Source: Virgisporangium aurantiacum
Lineage (GTDB): Bacteria; Actinomycetota; Actinomycetes; Mycobacteriales; Micromonosporaceae
DNA: 64,000 nucleotides
Direction: 5' to 3'
NCBI RefSeq assembly: GCF_016863635.1
Contig: NZ_BOPG01000028.1
Location: 38,340-102,339, forward strand
Shown here: positions 34,677 through 43,222 of the stretch, piece by piece
Position numbering within the stretch: the first letter of the stretch is position 1
How the letters are laid out: each line of letters begins with the position of its first letter
Made by a program: the position numbers and the translations under genes
The notes under the pieces: model-generated
Database searches by the model: none
What the model was told of the DNA's origin: nothing
What the model saw: the letters and a program-made list of their open reading frames with translations, nothing else

Positions 34677-37001
34677 CTAGCGGGTGAGTCGCCAACGGGT
34701 GTCCGCGGCGCCGCTGTCGGGTTTCTGGACGGCCTGCGCACCCCATGCCGTGGAGCCGTTGAGGATGCCCAGAAGCTTGCCGCTGTTGACGTTGCGGATG
34801 CGGTACGTGCCGTCGCCGTTGTCGACCAGGGTCCAGCGGTGGTCGGCGGTGCCGTTGTCGGCCCATTGCAGGACGCGGGCATTGTCGGCGGTGGACATGT
34901 TCTCCACGCCGAGGACCTTGCCGCTGTTGGCGTTGCGGAACCGGACGGCGGAGCCGTCGGTGATCATTTCCCAGTTGTGGTCGGCGGTGCCGGAGTCGCC
35001 CCATTGCACCGCCAGGCCGCCGTCGGCGGTGGACATGTTCTGGACGCCGAGCACCAGACCGGTACCGGCGTTGACGAGCTTGTACGTCGCGCCGCCGGAG
35101 CCGCCGCCGCTGGTGCTCCAGTAGACGGTGTAGTTGTGCCCGTGCGCGTCGTGGAACGGTCCGAGCGCGACGGTGGCGCCGTTCGCGGTCGCGCTGAACG
35201 CGAGGCTGCTCGTGCTCGTGCGGGTGACGGAGCCGGTGGTGAGAGCGGGCAGGGCGGTGAGCGTCGTGTTGCCGTAGTTGCCCGACAGAACGACGGGACC
35301 GTAGGTGACCGCGGCGACGTTCGCGTTGTCGTTGGCGGCCTGCACGACGACCCGCATCGGCAGCCGCACGGTCACCGTGTCGCCGCTCGCCCAGGTCCGG
35401 GCGAGGCTGGCGTAGGTGCCCGGTGTCGTCGAGATGCTCTGGGCCGCGCCGTTGACACTGACGGTCGCCCCGCTGGTCCAGGCCGGGATCCGCACGCGCA
35501 GGGTGAAGGTTCCGCTGCCACCGATCGTCAGCGTCGTGGTGTCGCCGACCGGGTAGGTCGTGGTCTGGGTCACGGTGATACCCCGTTGGGACCAGGTGAG
35601 GACCGACGGGATGAACAGGTTGACGGTGAGGACGTCGCCGTTGTGGAAGTAGACGGAGTCCATCAGCGCCGTGTTGACCTCGATGCCGGTGCCCTGGCAG
35701 CACCAGAAGGAGGCGTAGTCGGTGCTCCAGGTGCCGCCGCCCCACGCCGGCCCGACGCCGCGGCGGCCACCGGGGCGCAGCGGGGTGAAGTAGGTGATGT
35801 GGCCGTGGCTGTCGGCCGGGTTCTGGGCGCCGACGAGGTGGTTGTAAAGCGCCCGTTCGTAGAAGTCGACGTACGCCACCCGGTTCGGGTCGAGCAGCCA
35901 CAGTTCGCGGGTCAGCTTGAGCATGTTGTAGGTGTTGCAGTGCTCGCACGTGTCGTTGGTCAGGTAGCCGGCGATGGCGTTCGGCGGCCGGAAGTGTTCG
36001 GCCTGGCTGTTGCCGCCGATGACGTAGCTGTGCGCGTTGACCGTGAAGGCCCACGCGTTGGCGGCGATGTCGCGGTAGCGGGTGGTGCCGGTCGCCTTGT
36101 ACTCGCGGGCCGCGCCGATCCACTTGGGTACCTGGGTGTTGGCGTGCAGCCCGTTGAGCTGGTCCTGGCCCGAGGCCAACGGGTTGAACACGGCCGCGTG
36201 GTCGAACCGCTGCGCGACGGTGAGCCACCGCCCGTCGCCGGTCTGCTGGTAGATGTCGGCCAGCACCGCGTTCATTCCGCCGAACTCGGTGCCCAGCATC
36301 GCCTGCAGCTGACTCGAGCTCAGCCGGGAGGTGCGCGTGTCGACCCACCCCGCCAGCGCCAGCAGCACCGTGCGGGCCTGGGTGTTGCCGGTGTGGCGCC
36401 AGACGTCGAGCAGCCCGGCGAGGGTCTTGTGGACGCAGTAGTAGGGCACGTTGCCGTTGGACAGCGTCCGCGCCTCCAGGGCGGTGAAGTCCGACTCGGG
36501 AAAGCCGGACAGGTAGCCGGTCGAGAACCCGGCCGACCCGTTGTTGGCCTGGCACTTGGCGAGCTCGGCGACCATGTAGTTCGCCCTGTCGCGGCAGGTG
36601 GTGTCGCCGAGCACCGCGTACGCCTGGGCCCAGGCGGTGAGGAAGTGGCCCTGCATGTGGGTCCGGAACGGGAACGACGGCGCGTCCCAGCCACCGTTGG
36701 CGGCGGCGCCGTTGGTCGACAGCCGGTGATTGGCACGGAAGTTGTACAGCAACCGGTCGACGTCGACGAAGCGGAGGTAGTTCACCGTCCGCGTCTGGTT
36801 GTCGAACAGGCGGCCCGCGGTCAACCGCACCTGTCCGAGATCGAACGGGTACGCCGACACGCCGATGTCGGCGCGGGCCGGCGGCACGACCGCCGCGGCG
36901 GCCGGGTGCACGGTGACAAGGGCGGACCCGCCGGCGGCGGCGACCGCGGTGGCGCCGGCGGCCCGGAACAGCCGGCGACGGCTGAACGGTGTGGATGACA
37001 T
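34677..37001 (-). CDS. GH127 beta-L-arabinofuranosidase with ricin-type lectin module (Tat-exported)
   Basis: The start is ATG 37001 with AAGGG upstream; 774 residues. The N-terminus SRRRLFRAAGATAVAAAGG is a twin-arginine signal. The (alpha/alpha)6 barrel catalytic domain has the GH127 zinc/cysteine centre: AEHFRPP (Glu), TCEHCNTYN (Glu-x-Cys) and FWCCQGTG (paired Cys, one being the nucleophile of the family). A beta-sandwich follows, then a C-terminal ricin trefoil (about 640-774; GKVLGVENMSTAD repeats). It removes beta-L-arabinofuranose from arabino-oligosaccharides or glycoproteins. Tat export fits a protein that folds with zinc inside the cell. It sits between two GH43 genes in one operon. 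Confidence 0.9.
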   Translation of the reverse strand: MSSTPFSRRRLFRAAGATAVAAAGGSALVTVHPAAAAVVPPARADIGVSAYPFDLGQVRLTAGRLFDNQTRTVNYLRFVDVDRLLYNFRANHRLSTNGAAANGGWDAPSFPFRTHMQGHFLTAWAQAYAVLGDTTCRDRANYMVAELAKCQANNGSAGFSTGYLSGFPESDFTALEARTLSNGNVPYYCVHKTLAGLLDVWRHTGNTQARTVLLALAGWVDTRTSRLSSSQLQAMLGTEFGGMNAVLADIYQQTGDGRWLTVAQRFDHAAVFNPLASGQDQLNGLHANTQVPKWIGAAREYKATGTTRYRDIAANAWAFTVNAHSYVIGGNSQAEHFRPPNAIAGYLTNDTCEHCNTYNMLKLTRELWLLDPNRVAYVDFYERALYNHLVGAQNPADSHGHITYFTPLRPGGRRGVGPAWGGGTWSTDYASFWCCQGTGIEVNTALMDSVYFHNGDVLTVNLFIPSVLTWSQRGITVTQTTTYPVGDTTTLTIGGSGTFTLRVRIPAWTSGATVSVNGAAQSISTTPGTYASLARTWASGDTVTVRLPMRVVVQAANDNANVAAVTYGPVVLSGNYGNTTLTALPALTTGSVTRTSTSSLAFSATANGATVALGPFHDAHGHNYTVYWSTSGGGSGGATYKLVNAGTGLVLGVQNMSTADGGLAVQWGDSGTADHNWEMITDGSAVRFRNANSGKVLGVENMSTADNARVLQWADNGTADHRWTLVDNGDGTYRIRNVNSGKLLGILNGSTAWGAQAVQKPDSGAADTRWRLTR

Positions 37002-37012
37002 GGCGGGATCCC

Positions 37013-38818
37013 TTACCGCATCGAGGCGTCGTCGACGAGCAGGGCGTCGGTGCCGGCCGCCGTCTCGACGTAGAGGGTGGCGCCGGTCAGCGTCCCGGAC
37101 CAGGAGACGGACGCCGTACCGGTCAGTTGCGTCCAGCCGCCCGTGGAGAGGGTGGCGGCCGGGGTCAGTTGCACGTAGCCGGTGGTGCCGTTGGCCGTCA
37201 GCGCCAGCGTCACCTTCGCGCTCGGCGTGCCGCTCTGCGCCCGCGCCCACACGCTCGTCGTGTAGGACCGGCCGTTGGTCAGCTGAGACGTGACGTTCTG
37301 GCTCGGGCCGTTCCACGACGCGGTGCGTCCGCTGATGCCGAGCGACCGGCTGCCGCCGTGGACCGTGCCGGTCTCTGACGACAGTGTTCCGCTGCCGAAC
37401 ACACCCCAGCCGGTGGTTCCGCTCTCGGCGTCGCCGTTGGTGAGCAGGTTTCCGCCCCCGCCGCCGGCGAACTGCCACCAGTTGACATTGAAGAGGTTGC
37501 CGCTCCCGCCGGTGAAGCGCAGGTACAGGTCGTGCGTGCCGGTGGCGGCGCTGACCGGGCAGGTGACGGTGGTCCACGTCTGCCAGCCACCGGTGGCGGG
37601 CACGGTGCAGGTGCCGACGACGGTGCCGCTCACGCCGTCCAATCGCAGTTCGATCCGGCCGCCGGAGGTGGCCGAGGCGACCCGCGCGGTGAACGACGTG
37701 GCGCCGGCGCCGAACGCCGCGCCCTTCACCTTGATGTAGTCGCCGTTCTCGATGAAACCGACGTTCATGCCGCCCTCGCCGGCGGCCTCCGTCTCGACAC
37801 CGGAGGACCAGGCGATCGTCTCCGCCTCCTGCCGGATGTACGGGTCGAGCGTGCCGACCTGCGGTGCCCCGGCGGTGGTCATGGTGATCGTCGGAATGGT
37901 GCCGTTGGCGTTGTAGGCGAACCGTTCCACGGCGACCGAGCGGGTGTATCCGCCGCCGCCGGGCAGGGCGCCGTTGTGGTAGAAGAAGTACGAGTTGCCG
38001 TTGAAGTCGATGACGCCCGCGTGGTTGGTGAAGCTGCTGCCCTGCCGCGGCATCACGGTGCCGCGATAGGTCCACGGTCCGGTCGGCCCGGGAGCGGTCG
38101 AGTAGCCGATGAACTCGGAGCAGCATTCGGCGGCGAACACGTTGTAGTAGGTCCCGTTGCGCTTGTAGACCCAGGGCCCTTCCTCGTACAGGGTCGGGCG
38201 GCTGGCATTGCCGCTGCGGGTGCCGAATCCCGCGGTGGTCAACGGGATCTGGGTCGCGCTGCCGGAGAACGAGGTCATGTCGGCGTTCAGCCGTACGTAC
38301 CACAGGTTCGGGTTGCCCCAGTACAGGTACGCCTGCCCGTCGTCGTCGATGAACACCGTCGGGTCGATCTCGCCGTTCTCGACCAGGGGACGGCCGATCG
38401 CGTCGCGGAACGGGCCGGTCGGGCTGTCGGAGACGCCGACGCCGATCGCCATCCGCCCGGTCGACCGGTTCTTGATCGGGACGTAGTAGTAGAACCGGCC
38501 GTTGCGGGACACGACCTGGCCCGCCCACGCGTCGGCGCTGGCCCAGCTGAACGTGGCGAGGTTCATCGGCGAGCCGTGGTCGGTCCAGTTCACCATGTCG
38601 GCCGACGAGTACACCCGCCACTCGCGCATGGTGAAGTAGGTCGAGCCGTCCTCGTCGTGACCGGTGTAGAGGTAGACGCGTCCATTGTGGACAATGGGCG
38701 CCGGGTCGGCGGTGTAGACGGTCTGGACGATCGGGTTGTCGGCCCGGGCGGCGACGGGCGATATCGCTATCGCACACAGCACGGTGACCGCCGACGCCAG
38801 GATTCGTGTGATGGGCAC
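37013..38818 (-). CDS. Secreted GH43 arabinofuranosidase-like enzyme with CBM6 and a second binding module
   Basis: GTG 38818 has GGGGAG six bases upstream; ATG 38836, which overlaps the previous stop as ATGA, is the alternative. The 601-residue product has a signal peptide (ILASAVTVLCAIAISPVAARA). The GH43 propeller has TADPAPIVHNGRVYLYTGHDE (catalytic Asp), ENGEIDPTVFIDDDG and EEGPWVYKRNGTYY (Glu). A CBM6 follows at about 325-450 (EAETIAWSSGVETEAAGEGG), then a Gly linker and a C-terminal CBM4/9- or CBM22-like sandwich (NLLTNGDAESGTTGW). The target is arabinoxylan or arabinan. Confidence 0.88.
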   Translation of the reverse strand: MPITRILASAVTVLCAIAISPVAARADNPIVQTVYTADPAPIVHNGRVYLYTGHDEDGSTYFTMREWRVYSSADMVNWTDHGSPMNLATFSWASADAWAGQVVSRNGRFYYYVPIKNRSTGRMAIGVGVSDSPTGPFRDAIGRPLVENGEIDPTVFIDDDGQAYLYWGNPNLWYVRLNADMTSFSGSATQIPLTTAGFGTRSGNASRPTLYEEGPWVYKRNGTYYNVFAAECCSEFIGYSTAPGPTGPWTYRGTVMPRQGSSFTNHAGVIDFNGNSYFFYHNGALPGGGGYTRSVAVERFAYNANGTIPTITMTTAGAPQVGTLDPYIRQEAETIAWSSGVETEAAGEGGMNVGFIENGDYIKVKGAAFGAGATSFTARVASATSGGRIELRLDGVSGTVVGTCTVPATGGWQTWTTVTCPVSAATGTHDLYLRFTGGSGNLFNVNWWQFAGGGGGNLLTNGDAESGTTGWGVFGSGTLSSETGTVHGGSRSLGISGRTASWNGPSQNVTSQLTNGRSYTTSVWARAQSGTPSAKVTLALTANGTTGYVQLTPAATLSTGGWTQLTGTASVSWSGTLTGATLYVETAAGTDALLVDDASMR

Positions 38819-38832
38819 TGAGGTCTCCCCGG

Positions 38833-40143
38833 TCATGCGGTGGCGCACGTGGCGCCGTTGAGCGTGAATGAGCCCGGCTCGGCGGTGTTGCCGGTGTGGG
38901 TGGCCTGGAAGCCGATCCCGATGGAGGCGCCGGGCGCGATCGTCGGGTTGTAGCCGAGGTTCGTGGCGGCGACAGTGCCGGCGGTCGGTGTGTAGGCGGC
39001 GTTCCAGCCGGAGGTGATGGTCTGACCACCGGGGAGGGTGAAGGTCAGGGTCCAGCCGGTCACGGTCGTCGTCGAGGTGTTGGTGATCGTGATGTCCTCG
39101 GTCAGGCCGGCGTTCCAGGCGTTGACGGTCGCGGCGACCCGGCAGGCGCCCGGCGACGACGGACCGCTGCTGCCCGGGCTGCTGGGTTCGGGCGTGGTGC
39201 TGTCGAACTGGGTGAAGAAGCGCCACGTCTCCGCCGGCAGCCACGTGCGGGTGCCGCTGTCGCCGGGTGCGCCGTCCTGCGGGGCCGCGATGTGGCCCTC
39301 GTCGAAGGCGGCCCAGACGACCGGGTACCCGGTCCGGCAGCCCGCGTAGGTGGTGGTGCGGTGGCTGAGGCTGCCCTGCGCCGGTTCGGGCGGGCTCTGC
39401 GCGGTGCAGCCGTTGGTGCGGACGAACCGGTCGCGCAACGACCGGCCACCGGAGATGCTCAGGACGCTGTCGCGCAGGCCGTGCGCGGCGAAGTAGGCGA
39501 TCGGCTGGGTGCCGCCGGAGCAGCCGCTGAGCTGCCCGCCGGAGTAGACCGCGACGGCGCGGAACACGGTCGGCCGGGCGCACGCGAGGGCGTAGCTCAT
39601 CGCCGCGCCGTAACTGAAGCCGAGCGCGAACCGCTGCGAGGTGTCGACGCACAGGCCGGCCTCGAGCCGGCGCAGCATGTCGTCGACGAACGTCAGGTCC
39701 TCGCCGCCGGCGTTGCCCCACCCGTTGTTGAGCCCCTGCGGCGCGACGAAGATGGTGCTGTTGTTCGCCAGGCGCAGCAGCCCGTAGTAGGCCCACGTGT
39801 CGCGTTGCACGGTCTGTCCGGTGGCGACGTCGGTGGCCGTGCCGTTGAGCCAATGGAACCCGAACACCAGCCGGTACGGCCGGTTGGCGTCGTAGTTGTC
39901 GGGCAGCAGGAGGATGAACGTGCGGTTCTTTCCGTTGCTCTGGATGGTGTGCGTCCCGTTGGCGAGCGCCGGTGCGGAGCCGCAGCCGACCGTCGCCGCC
40001 AGCGGGCCGACGTCGGCGGCAGGGGAGGTGTGGCCGGCGCCGCCGCGGTGGCCGTCCGCGACGACACCGGCCACGGCCAGCACCAGCAGCACGGTGATCG
40101 CAGCCGGGACGGGTAGGGACCTACGCGATCCGGTTTCCACCAT
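38833..40143 (-). CDS. Secreted CE1/PHB-depolymerase-like esterase with CBM2
   Basis: ATG 40143 has GGAGG five bases upstream; 436 residues. The N-terminal hydrophobic segment (AITVLLVLAVAGVVA) is a signal or anchor. The alpha/beta-hydrolase domain has GFHWLNGTA (oxyanion loop), the nucleophile elbow GFSYGAAM, AAHGLRDSVL (acid Asp) and FDEGHIAAPQDG (His). A Ser/Pro linker leads to a CBM2 (about 345-436, CRVAATVNAWNAGLTEDI). This is the feruloyl/acetyl-xylan esterase type. It is the first gene of a five-gene arabinan operon controlled from the region at 40144-40486. Confidence 0.87.
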   Translation of the reverse strand: MVETGSRRSLPVPAAITVLLVLAVAGVVADGHRGGAGHTSPAADVGPLAATVGCGSAPALANGTHTIQSNGKNRTFILLLPDNYDANRPYRLVFGFHWLNGTATDVATGQTVQRDTWAYYGLLRLANNSTIFVAPQGLNNGWGNAGGEDLTFVDDMLRRLEAGLCVDTSQRFALGFSYGAAMSYALACARPTVFRAVAVYSGGQLSGCSGGTQPIAYFAAHGLRDSVLSISGGRSLRDRFVRTNGCTAQSPPEPAQGSLSHRTTTYAGCRTGYPVVWAAFDEGHIAAPQDGAPGDSGTRTWLPAETWRFFTQFDSTTPEPSSPGSSGPSSPGACRVAATVNAWNAGLTEDITITNTSTTTVTGWTLTFTLPGGQTITSGWNAAYTPTAGTVAATNLGYNPTIAPGASIGIGFQATHTGNTAEPGSFTLNGATCATA

Positions 40144-40219
40144 GACAACCTCCGGGCTGTGTGCTGGCAGTTCGTGATCCGGGGACGGCAGAGCGACGCC
40201 CGTCCCCGGACGGTGCGAT

Positions 40220-40233
40220 TGTGAGCGTTAACA
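40220..40233 (-). promoter_or_regulatory. LacI-type operator candidate 1
   Basis: TGTTAACGCTCACA (minus strand) lies in the 5' leader region of the esterase operon. It shares TGTTAnCGnT with the two other sites in this region. Confidence 0.5.
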
Positions 40234-40312
40234 GCATCTGGGTGGGCGACGGGTGTGGTCGCCTCTGTCGGCGGTCTCGGCGTGGGCGGGACGAGAAGCC
40301 GACTCTCATGGA

Positions 40313-40341
40313 CTGTTATCGATAGCGACGGGACGCGTCAA
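40313..40341 (-). promoter_or_regulatory. Promoter of the esterase/arabinan operon
   Basis: On the minus strand TTGACG (40341-40336), 17 bases, TAACAG (40318-40313). The spacing is optimal and the -35 near-consensus. Operator candidate 2 covers the -10 element and part of the spacer. Confidence 0.55.
40314..40327 (+). promoter_or_regulatory. LacI-type operator candidate 2
   Basis: TGTTATCGATAGCG overlaps the -10 box of the minus-strand promoter, a repressing position. Confidence 0.5.
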
Positions 40342-40417
40342 GGGGTGTCGGCAATGTTTCGCGAAAGTGGCGTTGTTCAGCTGGAGGTCCGACGCGGACG
40401 GCAGGCCATAGCAGGGC

Positions 40418-40446
40418 TTGAATGTGTCGAGCACGTTACGTACCAT
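40418..40446 (+). promoter_or_regulatory. Promoter of the GH27 gene
   Basis: TTGAAT (40418-40423), 17 bases, TACCAT (40441-40446). Transcription would begin near 40453, immediately before operator candidate 3. Confidence 0.5.
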
Positions 40447-40457
40447 CAGCGGCGAAA

Positions 40458-40471
40458 TGTTATCGCTAACA
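40458..40471 (+). promoter_or_regulatory. LacI-type operator candidate 3
   Basis: TGTTATCGCTAACA is nearly a perfect palindrome with a central CG, the usual LacI/GalR form. It lies just after the predicted transcription start and six bases before the ribosome site of the GH27 gene, so a bound repressor would block initiation. Confidence 0.6.
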
Positions 40472-40486
40472 TTCGCGGAGGTCGTG

Positions 40487-42121
40487 ATGCACCGCTCGCT
40501 CCGGAAGACGATGACGGCCGTCGCGGCGGCGATGCTGCTCGTCGGCTGCGCCGTCGCTCTCCGCGCGGAGCCCGCCATGGCGCTGAACAACGGCGTGGCC
40601 CGCGTTCCGCCGATGGGGTGGAACTCCTGGAACACGTTCGGCTGCAACATCAACGAGGCGCTCATCCGCCAGGAGGCCGACGCGCTGGTCAGCAGCGGCC
40701 TGCGCGACCTCGGCTACCGCTACGTCGTCGTCGACGACTGCTGGTTCAACCCGAACCGTGACTCGGCGGGCAACCTGCAGGGCGATCCGAGCCGGTTCCC
40801 GAGCGGCATGAAGGCGCTCGGCGACTACCTGCACGCCCGCGACCTCAAGTTCGGCATCTACCAGGTGCCGGTCGACCGGACCTGCGCGCAGTACTTCGGC
40901 GGCTATCCCGGCGCGACCGGCAGCCAGGGGCACGAGACGCAGGACGCCCGCCAGTTCGCCGCGTGGGGCGTCGACTTCCTCAAGTACGACTGGTGCTCAC
41001 CCAACGGCAGCATCGACCAGCAGGTCGCCACGTTCGCGAAGATGCGCGACGCCCTGGCCGCCACCGGGCGTCCGATCGTCTACAGCATCAACCCCAACAG
41101 CATCCACGCCAAGACCGGCCCGCTGCGCAACTGGGGCGACGTCGCCAACATGTGGCGCACCACCGAAGACATCACCAACGCCTGGGACACCGGCCAGACC
41201 AACGGCTACCCGATGGGCATCCAGAACATCGTCAACGTGACCGTCCCGCTCGCGTCCTACGCCGGCCCGGGTCAGTTCAACGACCCCGACATGATGGAGG
41301 TCGGCCGCGGCGGGATGACCGACACGGAGATGCGTTCACACTTCGCGCTGTGGGCGGTGCTGGCCTCGCCGCTGATCGCCGGCAACGACCTGCGGTCGAT
41401 GTCCACGCAGACGCTCGCGATTTTGGGCAACCGCAACCTCGTCGCCATCAACCAGGACACGCTGGCACTGCAGGCGACCCAGATCGCCAACGACGGAACC
41501 CGGCGGGTGCTCGCCAAACGCCTCGCCAACGGCGACGTCGCGGTCGCGCTGTTCAACCAGGGCTCGGCCACGACGACGGTGTCGACCACCGCCGCCGCGG
41601 TCGGCAAGTCGGGTACCTCGTTCACGCTCCTCGACGCCTGGACCAACACCACCGGCACCACCACCGGGTCGATCTCGGCGAGCGTCCCCGCGCACGGCAC
41701 CGTCGTCTACCGGGTCTCCGGCGGCGGCACCGAGCCGCCGCCCGCGTCGTTCGCCCTGGCCAGCGCCGCCTCCGGCCGGTGCCTGGACGTCCCGAACAGC
41801 ACCACCGCCAACGGCACCCAACCGGTGATCTGGGACTGCAACGGCGCCGCCAACCAGCGCTGGACGGCCAACGGCCAGACGCTCCAGGCCCTCGGCAAGT
41901 GCCTGGACGCCCCGCTGAACGCCACGGCCGGCGCGAAGACCCAACTGTGGGACTGCAACGGCGGCACGAACCAGCAGTGGACGTTCAACGCCGACGGCAC
42001 CGTCAGCGGCCGGCAGTCCGGCCTGTGCCTCGACGTCAACAACGCCGCCACCGCGAACGGCACGACCGTCATTCTCTGGACGTGCAGCGCCGCGGCCAAC
42101 CAACGCTGGACCCGGCGGTAG
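40487..42121 (+). CDS. Secreted GH27 alpha-galactosidase-type enzyme with CBM13 lectin
   Basis: ATG 40487 has GGAGG five bases upstream; 544 residues. The signal sequence TMTAVAAAMLLVGCAV contains LVGC and could be a lipobox, but AMALNNG also offers an ordinary cleavage site. The GH27 barrel begins PPMGWNSWNTFGC. The nucleophile is Asp168 in KYDWC and the acid/base Asp268 in FNDPDMM. A C-terminal beta sandwich leads to a ricin/CBM13 trefoil (about 425-544; RCLDVPNST, GKCLDAPLN, LCLDVNNAA with QW motifs). GH27 also includes beta-L-arabinopyranosidases, which would fit this arabinan locus better than galactosidase; sequence alone does not decide. Confidence 0.9.
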   Translation: MHRSLRKTMTAVAAAMLLVGCAVALRAEPAMALNNGVARVPPMGWNSWNTFGCNINEALIRQEADALVSSGLRDLGYRYVVVDDCWFNPNRDSAGNLQGDPSRFPSGMKALGDYLHARDLKFGIYQVPVDRTCAQYFGGYPGATGSQGHETQDARQFAAWGVDFLKYDWCSPNGSIDQQVATFAKMRDALAATGRPIVYSINPNSIHAKTGPLRNWGDVANMWRTTEDITNAWDTGQTNGYPMGIQNIVNVTVPLASYAGPGQFNDPDMMEVGRGGMTDTEMRSHFALWAVLASPLIAGNDLRSMSTQTLAILGNRNLVAINQDTLALQATQIANDGTRRVLAKRLANGDVAVALFNQGSATTTVSTTAAAVGKSGTSFTLLDAWTNTTGTTTGSISASVPAHGTVVYRVSGGGTEPPPASFALASAASGRCLDVPNSTTANGTQPVIWDCNGAANQRWTANGQTLQALGKCLDAPLNATAGAKTQLWDCNGGTNQQWTFNADGTVSGRQSGLCLDVNNAATANGTTVILWTCSAAANQRWTRR

Positions 42122-42125
42122 GCCC

Positions 42126-42165
42126 ACGGCGGCGCCGCACCCCGTGCGTGGGGCGGCGCCGCCGT
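42126..42165 (+). terminator. Terminator after the GH27 gene
   Basis: A 17-bp GC stem (ACGGCGGCGCCGC-A-CCCC with GGGGCGGCGCCGCCGT, one bulged A) begins five bases after the stop. Its end touches the -10 box (TAGACT, 42165-42170) of the LacI gene. Confidence 0.75.
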
Positions 42166-42176
42166 AGACTCCGTTC

Positions 42177-43211
42177 GTGATCGAGGGCGGAGTCTCGCGA
42201 CGGCGTGGCAGTGCGCGCCGCGGTGACGTACCGATCACGACGATCGCCGAACTCGCCGGCGTCTCGCCCCCGACCGTGTCGAAGGTGCTCAACGGCCGGC
42301 GCGGGGTCGGCCCCGAGACCCGGCGGCGGGTGGAGGAACTGCTGCGCGACCACGGATACCGCCGGCCGCTCCCGACCACGGCCACGCCCTGCGTCGAGGT
42401 CGTGTTCGACAACATGCTCGGCTCGATCGCCGTCGACATCCTGCGCGGGGTGGCGGAGGAGGTCGGCGCGCGCGACTGCACCGTCGGGTTCACCGACGTG
42501 CGGCGGCAGAAGCCCGCCGATCTGCCCTGGGTCGAGGCGCTGCTGCGCCGGCGGCCCACGGCCGTCATCACGGTGTGCTCGATGGCCACCGCCGAGCACA
42601 GTGAGCGACTGGCCGCCGCCGGCATCGCGCTGGTGGCGATCGACCCGGTCGGTGAGTTGTTCACCCCGGTCGTCGGGTCGAACAACTGGAGCGGGGCGCT
42701 CACGGCCGTCCGTCACCTGCTCGACCTCGGACACCGCCGGATCGGCGTGTTGACCGGCCCGGTCCGCGACCTGTCGGCCCGGGCCCGGCTCGACGGCGTG
42801 CGGGCGGCGCTCGACCATGCCGGCATCGCGCCGGACGAGGACCTCGAACGGCGGGGCGTGTTCACCGTCGACGACGGGCTGCGTCTCGGCGCGGAACTGC
42901 TGGCGCGGCCGCAGCGGCCGACGGCGATCGTGTGCGGCGACGACCTGCAGGCCCTGGGCGTCTACGAAGCGGCCCGCCGGGCCGGCCTACGAATCCCCGA
43001 CGACCTCAGCGTCGTCGGGTTCGACGACGTCGACCAGGCCGCGTGGGCCGCGCCGCCGTTGACCACCGTGCGGCAGCAGTTCGCACAGATGGGCGCGACC
43101 GCCGCCCGGCTCGCGTTGGCGCTCGCCGCCGGCCAGCAGCCGACCCGGCACCGGCACGAACTCGACACGATTCTCGTCGTGCGGGGGAGTACCGCCGCGC
43201 CGCGCCACTGA
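42177..43211 (+). CDS. LacI family transcriptional regulator
   Basis: GTG 42177 lies six bases after TAGACT, so the gene is probably leaderless. The 344-residue protein has an N-terminal LacI helix-turn-helix (ITTIAELAGVSPPTVSKVLNG), hinge helix (RRRVEELLRDHGYRRP) and a sugar-binding effector domain with the family's C-terminal signature IPDDLSVVGFDDV. It most likely represses the arabinan operon and the GH27 gene through the sites at 40220-40471; the effector would be an arabino-oligosaccharide or galactoside. Confidence 0.92.
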   Translation: MIEGGVSRRRGSARRGDVPITTIAELAGVSPPTVSKVLNGRRGVGPETRRRVEELLRDHGYRRPLPTTATPCVEVVFDNMLGSIAVDILRGVAEEVGARDCTVGFTDVRRQKPADLPWVEALLRRRPTAVITVCSMATAEHSERLAAAGIALVAIDPVGELFTPVVGSNNWSGALTAVRHLLDLGHRRIGVLTGPVRDLSARARLDGVRAALDHAGIAPDEDLERRGVFTVDDGLRLGAELLARPQRPTAIVCGDDLQALGVYEAARRAGLRIPDDLSVVGFDDVDQAAWAAPPLTTVRQQFAQMGATAARLALALAAGQQPTRHRHELDTILVVRGSTAAPRH

Positions 43212-43222
43212 ACCCGCTGAGC

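Larger units (their letters stand above)
40144..40486. promoter_or_regulatory. Bidirectional regulatory region between the arabinan operon and the GH27 gene
   Basis: This 343-bp non-coding region holds one promoter in each direction, three related 14-bp operator-like sites (40220-40233, 40314-40327, 40458-40471) and a perfect palindrome TTTCGCGAAA at 40357-40366. No gene is supported inside it. A LacI regulator is encoded just downstream of the GH27 gene. Confidence 0.7.

Noticed and set aside
36000..36100. Possible frameshift between the GH127 catalytic and lectin parts
   Set aside because: The reading frame is continuous over 774 residues with all zinc-site motifs; no disruption is seen.
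40418..40486. Upstream in-frame extension of the GH27 protein
   Set aside because: It would cover the promoter and operator; ATG 40487 has a strong ribosome site and signal peptide.
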